NCBI RefSeq assembly: GCF_009177065.1
Contig: NZ_WEZF01000001.1
Span: 124,001 to 188,000, forward strand
Source: Tautonia marina
GTDB lineage: Bacteria; Planctomycetota; Planctomycetia; Isosphaerales; Isosphaeraceae
Reading direction: 5' to 3'
Length of the DNA: 64,000 nucleotides
Part shown: positions 26,569-34,800 of the stretch, piece after piece
How the letters are laid out: every line of letters starts with the position of its first letter
How positions within the stretch are numbered: the first letter of the stretch is position 1
Made by a program: the position numbers and the translations under genes
Notes under the pieces: generated by a model
Databases searched by the model: none
Seen by the model: only the letters and a program-made list of their open reading frames with translations
What the model was told of the DNA's origin: nothing

Positions 26569-27723
26569 CTATAGGGACTGAATCAAGGTTGCGATCAAGG
26601 CGGCGCGGACGGGAAGGGAATCAACCTCGATGTGCTCGTGAACGGCGTGGGCACCCGCCCCGAGAGGACCAAGTCCGTCGAGCGTGGGCAGGCCGATGGC
26701 CGAGGTAAAGTTGGCGTCGGACCCGCCGCCGGTGGAGCCTTCGGTCAGTGACAGGCCAATCGTTTGTGCGGCCGATCGTGCGCGTTCAAAGAGTGAGGCG
26801 GTGGCGTCGGTGCGTTCCATGGGAGGGCGATTGAGACCTCCGGTCAGGGTCAGGGAAGTGCCGTCGAGGGTGGGAGTGAGGCGGTGCAAGGCCCGATCAA
26901 CCCGCTCGGCCTCGGCCAGGGTCGAGACGCGCACGTCAATCTCGGCCGAGGCGAAGGCGGGAACCACGTTTACGGCCCCTCCGCCCTCGGCGCGGCCAAC
27001 GGTGAGGGTGGTCCCGATCGAGGGATCGGCAATCGCGTGAATCGCGATGATTTGATGAGCGAGTTCGAGCAGGGCGCTTCGCCCTTTTTCCGGCTCGATG
27101 CCAGAATGGGCGGGAATTCCGGTCACCTTCAGGCTGTAGCGGCCCACGCCTTTGCGAGCGGTTTTCAGGCCGCCACCCGGCAAAGGGGGTTCGGGAACCA
27201 GGGCATAGGCGGCCTGGCGAGCAGTGTCTTCAATGAGTGTCCGAGAGGTCGGGCTGCCGACTTCCTCGTCGGACGTCAGCAGAAACTCGACGGGACGCGG
27301 TGGTGTCAGATTCAGGTCGCGGAGTGTCCTCAATGCGGTCAGCAGGAGAGTCAGTCCGCCCTTCATGTCGAACGTGCCGGGACCGTGGACGCGACCGTCC
27401 TCGATCCGAAACGGCATGGTGGCCAGAGTGCCAAGAGGCCACACCGTATCGAAGTGAGCCATCACGAGGGCAGGGCGGGGGGCGTCGGGGCCGGTGTGGC
27501 CGAAGGTGAAGCGGGCGTGCAGGTGATCGCCCCCGTCCGGATTGGCGATGCGATCCACCGACGATGCTCCCGCACTGTGCAGGAAGCCGGTCAGGCGATC
27601 GGCCAGCGCATCGAGTGCGGTCTTGTCCTTGCTCGGCGATTCATGCTCGACGAGTGTTCGCAGGAGGGCGACGATCTCATCGCGCTGGGAGGTCAGGTAA
27701 GGCACGAGGTCGGTGGGTGGCAT
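26569..27723 (-). CDS. M20-family metallohydrolase, probable N-succinyl-L-amino acid desuccinylase
   Basis: A 384-residue M20 (carboxypeptidase G2/ArgE/DapE) enzyme. Zinc-site residues are H90 in MAHFDTV, D119 in GTFDMKGG, the catalytic E153 and ligand E154 in TSDEEVGS, E178 in PEPP, and the final His in HAVHEH. The dimerisation domain insert is present. It would release free amino acid from an N-acyl derivative. Position between the racemase-family and GNAT genes suggests N-succinyl-L-amino acids as substrate; glutamate carboxypeptidase-type activity is the alternative. Confidence 0.88.
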   Translation of the reverse strand: MPPTDLVPYLTSQRDEIVALLRTLVEHESPSKDKTALDALADRLTGFLHSAGASSVDRIANPDGGDHLHARFTFGHTGPDAPRPALVMAHFDTVWPLGTLATMPFRIEDGRVHGPGTFDMKGGLTLLLTALRTLRDLNLTPPRPVEFLLTSDEEVGSPTSRTLIEDTARQAAYALVPEPPLPGGGLKTARKGVGRYSLKVTGIPAHSGIEPEKGRSALLELAHQIIAIHAIADPSIGTTLTVGRAEGGGAVNVVPAFASAEIDVRVSTLAEAERVDRALHRLTPTLDGTSLTLTGGLNRPPMERTDATASLFERARSAAQTIGLSLTEGSTGGGSDANFTSAIGLPTLDGLGPLGAGAHAVHEHIEVDSLPVRAALIATLIQSL

Positions 27724-27794
27724 GGTGTACGGTCCCGAGATGGGGTGCCTGCAATCGTCCTGCGAGTGTGGTGCGGGCCGAAACCGGGCGGGGC

Positions 27795-28919
27795 TTACAA
27801 CGCGACCTCGTCGGCATCGAGCGTCACCTCGCGCCGCGTGTTGCCGATGATGAATTCCTCGACGGGTTCGTGACCGAGTCCGGGGCCGTTGGGTACGGGC
27901 ACCTCGCCGTCGAAGGCAAGGACGGGGGGATCAACAATGTCCTGAAGGTAGTACTTGTCGGAGCCGGACACATCTCCCGGAAAGACAAACCCGGGCAAAC
28001 TCGACAGCGCGACATTGGCGGCGCGGCCGATGCCGAACTCGTGCATCCCCCCGCACCAGACGGGAACCCCTCGGGTGAAGCAATAATCGTGAATGCGACG
28101 GGCCTCCATCAGGCCGCCGACCCGGCTCACCTTGATGTTGATGACCCGGCAGGCGTCGAGTTCCAGCGCCTTGCGAGCATCATCAACCGAGTGAATCGAC
28201 TCGTCGAGGCAAACGGGCGTGCGCAGAGCGGCCTGAAGTCGCGCGTGGTCGATGATGTCGTCGTGAGCCAGGGGTTGCTCGATGAGCAGGAGATCGAATT
28301 CATCGAGCCGTCGCAGCATGTCGATGTCGTTGAGCGTGTACGCGGAGTTGGCATCGACCTGAAGTAAGATTCCCGGATAGACGCGGCGCACTTCTCGGAC
28401 AACATTGACATCGCGCCCAGGACCGATTTTCAGCTTGATCCGTTTGTAACCGGCCGAGAGGTGCCGTTCGATCGTATCGAGCAGGGCCGTCAGGTCATCC
28501 TCGATCCCCAGGCTGACCCCCGACGAAATCTTCGGACGCACACCGCCGATGAACCGAGCCAGGGAGATCCCCTGCGATCGGGCGAGCAGATCGCAACAGG
28601 CCATTTCCAAACCGGCCTTGGCGAAGTTGTTCCCCTTCACCAGGCGGTACAGTGCGGTGAGATCGTCGATCGTCTCCCAGTCCTTGCCCAGCACGAGCGG
28701 CCCGAGAAAGTCGCGCAGCAGGTGCCAGCACGTCTCGGTGGTTTCGGGGCAGTAGTACGGATCGGACGGGCTGGCACACTCTCCCCAGCCGACGAGTCCA
28801 TCCTCCGACTCCACGCGCACCAGAAGATGCGCAAGGTGATCCTTCACATGCGAACTGGTCCGGAACGGCCGGACCAGCGGAAGGCGGACAAGCTTCAGGT
28901 CGATGCGGCGGAGCTGCAT
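27795..28919 (-). CDS. OSBS/N-succinylamino acid racemase family enzyme (enolase superfamily)
   Basis: A 374-residue muconate-lactonising-subgroup enolase-superfamily enzyme. The catalytic KxK pair is K162/K164 (IKLKIG), metal ligands are D189, E214 and D239, and the second catalytic base is K263 in INIKVSRVGG, all in the o-succinylbenzoate synthase pattern. The family includes dehydrating OSBS (menaquinone synthesis) and NSAR, which interconverts N-succinyl-D- and L-amino acids. The genomic partners (M20 hydrolase, GNAT) favour NSAR; absence of other men genes agrees. ATG 28919 begins at the family N-terminus; ATG 28955 is an alternative. Confidence 0.88.
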   Translation of the reverse strand: MQLRRIDLKLVRLPLVRPFRTSSHVKDHLAHLLVRVESEDGLVGWGECASPSDPYYCPETTETCWHLLRDFLGPLVLGKDWETIDDLTALYRLVKGNNFAKAGLEMACCDLLARSQGISLARFIGGVRPKISSGVSLGIEDDLTALLDTIERHLSAGYKRIKLKIGPGRDVNVVREVRRVYPGILLQVDANSAYTLNDIDMLRRLDEFDLLLIEQPLAHDDIIDHARLQAALRTPVCLDESIHSVDDARKALELDACRVINIKVSRVGGLMEARRIHDYCFTRGVPVWCGGMHEFGIGRAANVALSSLPGFVFPGDVSGSDKYYLQDIVDPPVLAFDGEVPVPNGPGLGHEPVEEFIIGNTRREVTLDADEVAL

Positions 28920-29019
28920 GGTCGGTGCTGGCTCGGGAGAACTGCATGCGGCCATTCCGGCGGATCGAAGGCCAGCAGCAGGGTCCTGGAAGGGGTGGGG
29001 TTCACACGATCAACGCGCG

Positions 29020-29328
29020 TTAATCGTCCTCAAGATCGGTGTCGGTTTCGGTGGAGAGGGAGGAGGGGTCGTCGAAGGGAGCGGTCAGGGCTTCCCCGTC
29101 GTCGGAGGTTCCCGTCAGCAGGGCGACCCGACGCTCGGCCGCCTGGAGCGTGGTGCGGCACTGTGCAAGCAGGCGGACCCCGCGTTCATAACGTGCCAAC
29201 GAGGCGTCGAGATCAAGCGTTCCTCGTTCGAGATCGGAGACAATCCCCTCGATCTGCCCAAGGGCGGCCTCGAACGAGGGGGTATCCTTCTCGGGAGTGT
29301 CTGGGGAGGGCTGCGGGGCGTCGGGCAT
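29020..29328 (-). CDS. xseB: Exodeoxyribonuclease VII small subunit
   Basis: A 102-residue XseB with the family core SFEAALGQIEGIVSDLERG followed by LDASLARYERGVRLLAQC at about 18-60. The C-terminal 35 residues are an acidic tail rich in Asp, Glu, Ser and Thr beyond the normal family length. It pairs with XseA to degrade single-stranded DNA into oligonucleotides. ATG 29328 lies 4 nt after the xseA stop; upstream in-frame codons run through xseA and are not coding in this frame. Confidence 0.9.
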   Translation of the reverse strand: MPDAPQPSPDTPEKDTPSFEAALGQIEGIVSDLERGTLDLDASLARYERGVRLLAQCRTTLQAAERRVALLTGTSDDGEALTAPFDDPSSLSTETDTDLEDD

Positions 29329-29332
29329 CAGA

Positions 29333-30721
29333 TCAACTCCGTTCGGGATCGGTGCGGAAGGGGCCGGAGCCTCCGGGGGCGAGGCGCTTGCGGGGGCGAT
29401 CGGTCGGCACGGGGGCCACGGCTCCGGGGGCGGGGCGTCGGTCGCGCCGGGCCGGCCGTTTGGAGTCGGTGGGAGCGACCTCCTGATCGTCCGGAGGGCC
29501 TTCCCCGTGGCTCGGACCAACCTCAACCCGGCTGAGAATCGACCCCGAAGCCAGTCGCGTCCGAATCAAGGTGCCTGGCTTCGCGTCGTCGGAAGATCGT
29601 ACCACGCGAGCGTCCTCGACCCGCTGCGTCAGGCTGTAACCGCGTGACAGGACCGCAAGCGGGCTCAGGGCGTCGAGCTGCCCGGCCAGGGCCGCCAGGC
29701 GATCGCGTCGGCGGTCGAGCAATCGCGACATGGCCCGATCGGCCCGATCGGCCAGCGATTCAAGCCGCGAGCGCGCGTCGCTCGCCCGGAGCGACAGGGC
29801 GCGGGCCATCCGGCCGGAGAGGGTGTCGAGCCGGTTCAGCACATCCCGAAGGTCGGGTACGGCCAGCTCGGCCGCGCCGCTGGGGGTCGGGCCGCGAAGG
29901 TCGGCCACGAGGTCCGTAATCGTCAGGTCCGTCTCGTGTCCGACTCCGGAAACAACCGGAACACGAGACGCAACGATTGCACGCGCCACCACTTCTTCAT
30001 TGAAAGCCCAGAGGTCCTCCAGGCTGCCACCTCCGCGACCGACGAGGATCAGATCGACCTGGTCGAGCCGGTTGGCCAGTGCGATGGCGGCAGCAACTTC
30101 CTCGGCCGCCCCCTGGCCCTGCACCTTGGCCGGGGCGATGAGGATCTCGGCCGACGGCCAGCGCCTCCCGGTGACGGTCAGGATGTCTCGCACCGCCGCG
30201 CCGGTCGGGCTGGAGACGACAACGATCCGTTTCGGGAACCTCGGCAAGGGACGCTTGCGAGCCGGGTCGAACAGCCCTTCCAGGCGAAGGCGATCGCAGA
30301 GCTGCCGGAAGGCCAGTTCGAGCGGCCCGATTCCCTCCGGCTCGATGGTCCGCACCTGAATCTGATAGGAACCGTGGGGCGGATACAGATCAACGCTGCC
30401 CCAGGCTCGTACCGCCAGCCCGTTTTCCAGGTCGAACGGAACCCGAGCGGCCTGACTGCGCCAGAGAACGGCTCGAATTCGGGCTCCCTCGTCCTTGATG
30501 TCGAAGTAGACATGGCCCGACTTCGGGCGAGAGAGGTTCGAGATTTCGCCGCAGACCGCCACTTCGGCAAACGCCGATTCGAGCACCTCACGAATCAAGG
30601 CGGTCAACTCGGTGACACTCAGCACCGGTGGCCCGCTGGGCAGACCGACCACCCCGGCCGACACCTTTGCATCGAGGTCGTGAGGATCGGGCACGGAATC
30701 GAACAGCGACGGACCGGGCAT
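29333..30721 (-). CDS. xseA: Exodeoxyribonuclease VII large subunit
   Basis: A 462-residue XseA. It has an N-terminal OB fold (VTELTALIREVLES, then VCGEISNLSRPKSGHVYFDIKD), a catalytic domain with VVSSPTGAAVRDI, ILVGRGGGSLEDLWAFN and SGVGHETDLTI, and a C-terminal helical arm that ends with the family strand LSRGYSLTQR. The extra basic and Pro-rich tail after about 415 is longer than usual. It forms one transcription unit with xseB. Confidence 0.93.
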   Translation of the reverse strand: MPGPSLFDSVPDPHDLDAKVSAGVVGLPSGPPVLSVTELTALIREVLESAFAEVAVCGEISNLSRPKSGHVYFDIKDEGARIRAVLWRSQAARVPFDLENGLAVRAWGSVDLYPPHGSYQIQVRTIEPEGIGPLELAFRQLCDRLRLEGLFDPARKRPLPRFPKRIVVVSSPTGAAVRDILTVTGRRWPSAEILIAPAKVQGQGAAEEVAAAIALANRLDQVDLILVGRGGGSLEDLWAFNEEVVARAIVASRVPVVSGVGHETDLTITDLVADLRGPTPSGAAELAVPDLRDVLNRLDTLSGRMARALSLRASDARSRLESLADRADRAMSRLLDRRRDRLAALAGQLDALSPLAVLSRGYSLTQRVEDARVVRSSDDAKPGTLIRTRLASGSILSRVEVGPSHGEGPPDDQEVAPTDSKRPARRDRRPAPGAVAPVPTDRPRKRLAPGGSGPFRTDPERS

Positions 30722-30979
30722 GGCAACGACGATCCCAGACGGGCGGGGCGTTCGAGCCGGCCAGGGCCGGCCCGCTCACTCGACGATCAACGGTGCAATC
30801 AGTGTAGCGATTCACCGCGATCCGTCCCAGATCGGTTGATTGGTCCTCCAAGATGGCCTTTGCAGACGAATACGCGTGACGCACGCTGAACGACGATCGG
30901 AACCAAGAGGGGCAACGAGCCCATGACCAGCGCGTGGGAACCCTCCCGTGAGACACGGCCCGGACTGCCTCGGAGACCA

Positions 30980-30998
30980 GGGGGTGCCGGCCACCCCC
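30980..30998 (-). terminator. Hairpin downstream of the rhodopsin gene
   Basis: A 7-bp stem (gggggtg 30980-30986 with caccccc 30992-30998) with a 5-nt loop lies 28 nt beyond the rhodopsin stop in its direction of transcription. The rest of this 304-nt gap up to xseA contains no gene that I can see. Confidence 0.45.
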
Positions 30999-31025
30999 CG
31001 GTTCCGCTCCCGGTTTGCCCGATCG

Positions 31026-31814
31026 TCAGGCCGCGTACTCGGAGTGTGCCGAGAGCGCCTCGCCGGTTTCCAGTTCCGATTTCGTCGCGGCAATCGAGTA
31101 GATGTACAGGCCAAACGCTGCCTTGGCCAGCACGTCGGCAATCGAGTAGCCCACCTGCAAGGCCACCTCTGCGTTCGCTCCCGAGAGGCCGATCATCGGG
31201 GCAAGGTAGGCGATCGGGTAGAACGACCAGGTGATCACAATCAAATACCGAGCAAAGCTGATTCGACCCCGAACATCCTCGGGTTGGCGTGCCAGCGAGG
31301 TCGACAGCTCGGTAAGCAACACAAACAAGATATACAAGAATGGGAGCATGCTCAGGCCCCAGAAGAGCCATCGCGTTCCGTTGTCGCTCGAAATCTCACC
31401 CGGATAACCAAGGATGATCATCAGGACCGCCGCCCCGCCCAGTCGCCAGGAGAGGGATCGAGCAATCGGAGCCGCCAGGGCCATGACGGCGATCAACTCG
31501 ATCACCAGAAGCGGAACGGTCAAGATCCAGTCGGCATAGCGGTAGTAATCGTTGAACGGAGTTGCGGTTTCCTGGAAAACCACCCCCGATTCCGTCTCGG
31601 TCAGGGCGTAGGCATCGTGCCAGCTGTCGTAAATCCGGACGTAGTGGTAGCACGCCAGGGCGACCACCACCCCCGAGACCAGAACGGCCAGCCGGTACTT
31701 CGGGTGAATCTGAAAGCTGGTAAAGAAGAAGAACAGAGCCGCCGCGCCCATCGCGGCGATCGTAAAGGAGAACATGTTCGAGACCAGCTCGAACTGTGAA
31801 AGGGAAAGTTCCAC
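31026..31814 (-). CDS. Xanthorhodopsin-family light-driven proton pump
   Basis: A 262-residue seven-helix microbial rhodopsin. Helix C reads YRYADWILTVPLLVIEL, giving the proton-pump triad D95 (acceptor), T99 and E106 (donor); L103 at the tuning position predicts green absorption. H57 (CYHYVR) matches the conserved His that pairs with the acceptor in this group. K231 in SIADVLAKAAFG binds retinal and D227 is its counterion partner. The N-terminus and the LGYPGE loop closely resemble Salinibacter xanthorhodopsin, but W152 occupies the position of its Gly156, so a ketocarotenoid antenna is not expected by that rule. GTG 31814 follows a GGAGGAG site by 7 nt. It diverges from blh-crtY. Confidence 0.95.
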   Translation of the reverse strand: MELSLSQFELVSNMFSFTIAAMGAAALFFFFTSFQIHPKYRLAVLVSGVVVALACYHYVRIYDSWHDAYALTETESGVVFQETATPFNDYYRYADWILTVPLLVIELIAVMALAAPIARSLSWRLGGAAVLMIILGYPGEISSDNGTRWLFWGLSMLPFLYILFVLLTELSTSLARQPEDVRGRISFARYLIVITWSFYPIAYLAPMIGLSGANAEVALQVGYSIADVLAKAAFGLYIYSIAATKSELETGEALSAHSEYAA

Positions 31815-32256
31815 GGCGTCGCTCCTCCGGGTGCGGGAAGGTGCGACCCATCACGACCTCGGCGAAAAAGCGCGGATCGAGATCGGACTGTCCGGAAATG
31901 AGGACAGTTTCATGCGTTGCCGAGATGTCGCGGGTCGCCACGGAAGGCTGCCGGCGGAGGATGATGGGCGGAACACACCCGGGGCGAGACGTTCGCCCGA
32001 GGTGGTCGCCGGGCAGACACACTTCCTACACGTTGCCATAGGCGACCGAAAACGGTCGTCAAGACAAAATCGCTGGGAAATCCTCTCCACGAACGATGTG
32101 CGGCACGTCACGGGTGAGACTCGGGAACATGTTTCTGCGTCCCTTCTGTTGAAAAGGCTCGACGAGGACTGCAGGGCGCCTACAACGGAGCCGGAGATTC
32201 GTTCATTCCCGCTCAATGATCCGATTCTCCACGGGGCGACCCAACCTGAGAGTCAC
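31815..32256. promoter_or_regulatory. Divergent control region of the rhodopsin and blh-crtY genes
   Basis: This 442-nt region must hold promoters in both directions. It contains a compact inverted repeat, cgaccg at 32043-32048 and cggtcg at 32053-32058 with an aaaa loop, which could be an operator half-site pair or a small hairpin. No gene is seen and no unmistakable -35/-10 pair could be assigned. Confidence 0.5.
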
Positions 32257-33327
32257 ATGTCATACGCATGCTCATCCATGAGCATTCTGGCGTCATTTCC
32301 TGGCGTGCTGGCCTGTGCCGCAGTGCTGGGCCTGGGCGTGATCGCCCCTGAATTCACCGAACGGCCGGAGGTGCAGTGGGCACCCTGGGCTCTGGGCCTG
32401 CTTGGCTTCGGAATTCCTCATGGTGCGCTCGATCACCAGATTCCTTACGGAAGAACTCAAGCTCGTAGCGGTATTGGGTTCCTCGTTGGCTATCTCGGCG
32501 CGATGGCCGCTGTCCTCTTGCTCTGGTGGATCATGCCCTTGGCCGCCCTGATCGGGTTCCTGATCGTGGCGGCGTTTCACTTTGGCCAGGGAGATCTCTA
32601 CTGGAGTCGAGTCTCCCGGAACGAACTCCACGACGAAGCGACCGATCCGTGCGATCGCTTCGGGGCGTGGCTGGCCTGGCATTCCGCCTTGCTGCTTCTG
32701 GTGCGGGGCCTAGTGCCGGTTGCCTTGCCGGTGCTCGTGTTTGATGAGATGTTCGCCGAGGCCGCCAACGCCTTGACCGGTCGCCTCTTTGGCGACTCGG
32801 GCCAGTGGGCGATTTCGGAATTGCATCGACGGGTGGGATTGATGGTGGTGGGAGTCGTGGTCGTCTTGCATCTGGCAACGCTGGTCTTGGAAACGTTGCG
32901 GCATCCCAATCGCACAAGGATCACGCTGAGCGAAGCCGCCGGCTCGGCCCTGCTGGTTTGCCTGTTCTCGGTCGTTCCTCCGGTCCTGGCAATGGGTGTT
33001 TATTTCAATGGATGGCATGCGATTCGGCATGTGGTCCGCTTGCTGCCGATTGCCGAGCCGACTCGGGCGGCGGCCCGCTCCGGGCACTGGCTCACTGCGC
33101 TGGCTCAGTTCCATCGGGCCACCTTGCCGACCACGGTGATCGCTCTGGCGATGATGGGTTTGCTCTGGTGGTTCGTGCGGGCCAGAACCGGAGCCGTGGC
33201 CGACTTCGGCCTGGCGGCCCTGGCGATGATCAGCGCATTGACGCTTCCTCATGTCCTCGTCGTGCTGGGAATGGACCGCATGCAAGCCGTCTGGGGCCGT
33301 TCGAGGGCAGGGGAGGTGCAACTGTGA
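32257..33327 (+). CDS. blh: Brp/Blh-family beta-carotene 15,15'-dioxygenase
   Basis: A 356-residue multi-helix membrane protein that cleaves beta-carotene to two retinals. The four conserved His motifs of the family are H55 in FGIPHGALDH, H108 in AAFHFGQGD, H254/H258 in NGWHAIRHV, and H332 in LPHVLVV; they hold the catalytic iron. ATG 32257 is chosen because a GAGAG lies upstream and the first membrane helix follows; ATG 32278 is an alternative. Its stop overlaps the crtY GTG start (GTGA). It supplies the chromophore for the divergent rhodopsin. Confidence 0.93.
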   Translation: MSYACSSMSILASFPGVLACAAVLGLGVIAPEFTERPEVQWAPWALGLLGFGIPHGALDHQIPYGRTQARSGIGFLVGYLGAMAAVLLLWWIMPLAALIGFLIVAAFHFGQGDLYWSRVSRNELHDEATDPCDRFGAWLAWHSALLLLVRGLVPVALPVLVFDEMFAEAANALTGRLFGDSGQWAISELHRRVGLMVVGVVVVLHLATLVLETLRHPNRTRITLSEAAGSALLVCLFSVVPPVLAMGVYFNGWHAIRHVVRLLPIAEPTRAAARSGHWLTALAQFHRATLPTTVIALAMMGLLWWFVRARTGAVADFGLAALAMISALTLPHVLVVLGMDRMQAVWGRSRAGEVQL

Positions 33328-34592
33328 TTAGCCTGTCCAGGATTCCCCAGACGTCAGTTGCCGATTCAACCGACCAGTTCTTCTTGCCCCGATGCCACCC
33401 TCGTAGGCCATCGAACATAACGTACGATCATGTTGTGCTCGGATCAGGCTGTGCCGGCCTGAGCCTGGCCTGGCACCTGCGATCGCTCGGCGATCGCGGC
33501 TCGATGGCCCTTGTCGATCGCCGAGCGGGGTACGCAAACGATCGGACCTGGTGCTACTGGGACGTGGAGCCGACCCCTTTCGACGACCTGGCCACTCACG
33601 CCTGGTCTCGCTGGGCGGTCGTGGATGAGCGGGGGACCTGGCGCGAGTCGCACTCGACGCGCTACCGCTATCGCCGCCTGCGCTCCATCGATGTCTACCG
33701 GCGTATCTTTCATCACCTGGCCGATGACGACGACGTCGAAATCTGGTTCGGAACGCCGATCCGGTCAACGACCCTCGACGCGGAAGCGGTTTCGATCGAG
33801 ACGGGTCGGGGAACGCTTCGTGGTCGCCGAGCCTTCGACAGTGCTCGACCTCCTGCTGCACTGGCCCTAGCGGCTCCCAAAGGGGAGGCGGTCATGGTCC
33901 AGCACTTTCTCGGCCAGACGATTCGGGCGGAGCACGCGGTCTTTGATCCAGCTTGTCCAATTCTTATGGATTTTCGCGTTGATCAGTCTCATGGCCCTCA
34001 CTTTGTCTACGTGCTTCCGCTGACCGACCGGGATGCACTGGTCGAAAACACCTATCTGTTTCCCTCCCCGGTTTCGGCGGCTCGGCACCGGAAGGAACTT
34101 GCGTCGTACCTCAATCGGTGCTTCGACGTTGATCGGTACGAGGTGATTGAAGAAGAATCCGGGCATATCCCCATGACAACCCACCGCCCGGTCGATGCGT
34201 CAGGAGGCCGCATCGTCCCCATCGGCCTGGCCGGGGCGGCGGCACGGCCCTCCAGTGGTTACGCCTTTGTTCGAATTCAAAGGCAGTGTCGGCGGATCGC
34301 GGAACAGATCGTGAGCCGTGCGGCCACCGATGCGCGGCTCGATCCGCCGATCGCGCCTCGGAAATACGCGTTTTTCGATGTGGTCTTTTTGCGAGCGCTC
34401 CGTGATCGCCCCTCCCAGGCTCCCCAACTGTTCGCTCGAATGTTCGACCGGGTCGACGCCGACGCCTTGGTCCGGTTCCTGAGCGACCAAAGCTCCCTGG
34501 CCGACGATCTCCGGCTCATCGCCGCCTTGCCGAAACTCCCCTTTCTCCGGGCTGCCCTCCGATCCTCCCGAACCTGGCTCCCAATGGCTTGA
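33324..34592 (+). CDS. crtY: Lycopene beta-cyclase (CrtY type)
   Basis: A 422-residue flavoprotein cyclase that turns lycopene into beta-carotene, the substrate of Blh. Motifs are the dinucleotide-binding DHVVLGSGCAGLSLAW, DRTWCYWD, QHFLGQTIRAEHAVFDP, HFVYVLPL, EESGHIPMT and GAAARPSSGYAF, all typical of CrtY/CrtL-type cyclases. GTG 33324 overlaps the blh stop by four bases. A roughly 30-residue extension precedes the Rossmann strand. No other carotenoid gene (crtB, crtI) is in the window, so lycopene synthesis is encoded elsewhere. Confidence 0.93.
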   Translation: MISLSRIPQTSVADSTDQFFLPRCHPRRPSNITYDHVVLGSGCAGLSLAWHLRSLGDRGSMALVDRRAGYANDRTWCYWDVEPTPFDDLATHAWSRWAVVDERGTWRESHSTRYRYRRLRSIDVYRRIFHHLADDDDVEIWFGTPIRSTTLDAEAVSIETGRGTLRGRRAFDSARPPAALALAAPKGEAVMVQHFLGQTIRAEHAVFDPACPILMDFRVDQSHGPHFVYVLPLTDRDALVENTYLFPSPVSAARHRKELASYLNRCFDVDRYEVIEEESGHIPMTTHRPVDASGGRIVPIGLAGAAARPSSGYAFVRIQRQCRRIAEQIVSRAATDARLDPPIAPRKYAFFDVVFLRALRDRPSQAPQLFARMFDRVDADALVRFLSDQSSLADDLRLIAALPKLPFLRAALRSSRTWLPMA

Positions 34593-34800
34593 GCAGGGCA
34601 ACCGCCAAGGGAGCCCAGCCTCTCCCATCGCCACCCGGCGGGAACCCGGAGGGACGATCGCCTCAAGCCGGTGACGGACCCTTGTCGATGGAGGAGGATA
34701 CGGTCATGATCTTGAGTTCGTTCCCTCAACCAAGTTCACCGTGTTCGGATAGAATCACGGGTTGGAGGTTTCCTGTGGTGGACAGGAACAGGGACTGGTG

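Noticed and set aside
27795-28919. Assignment as menC for menaquinone synthesis
   Set aside because: Catalytic residues cannot separate OSBS from NSAR, and the M20 and GNAT neighbours with no men genes favour NSAR. Not fully excluded.
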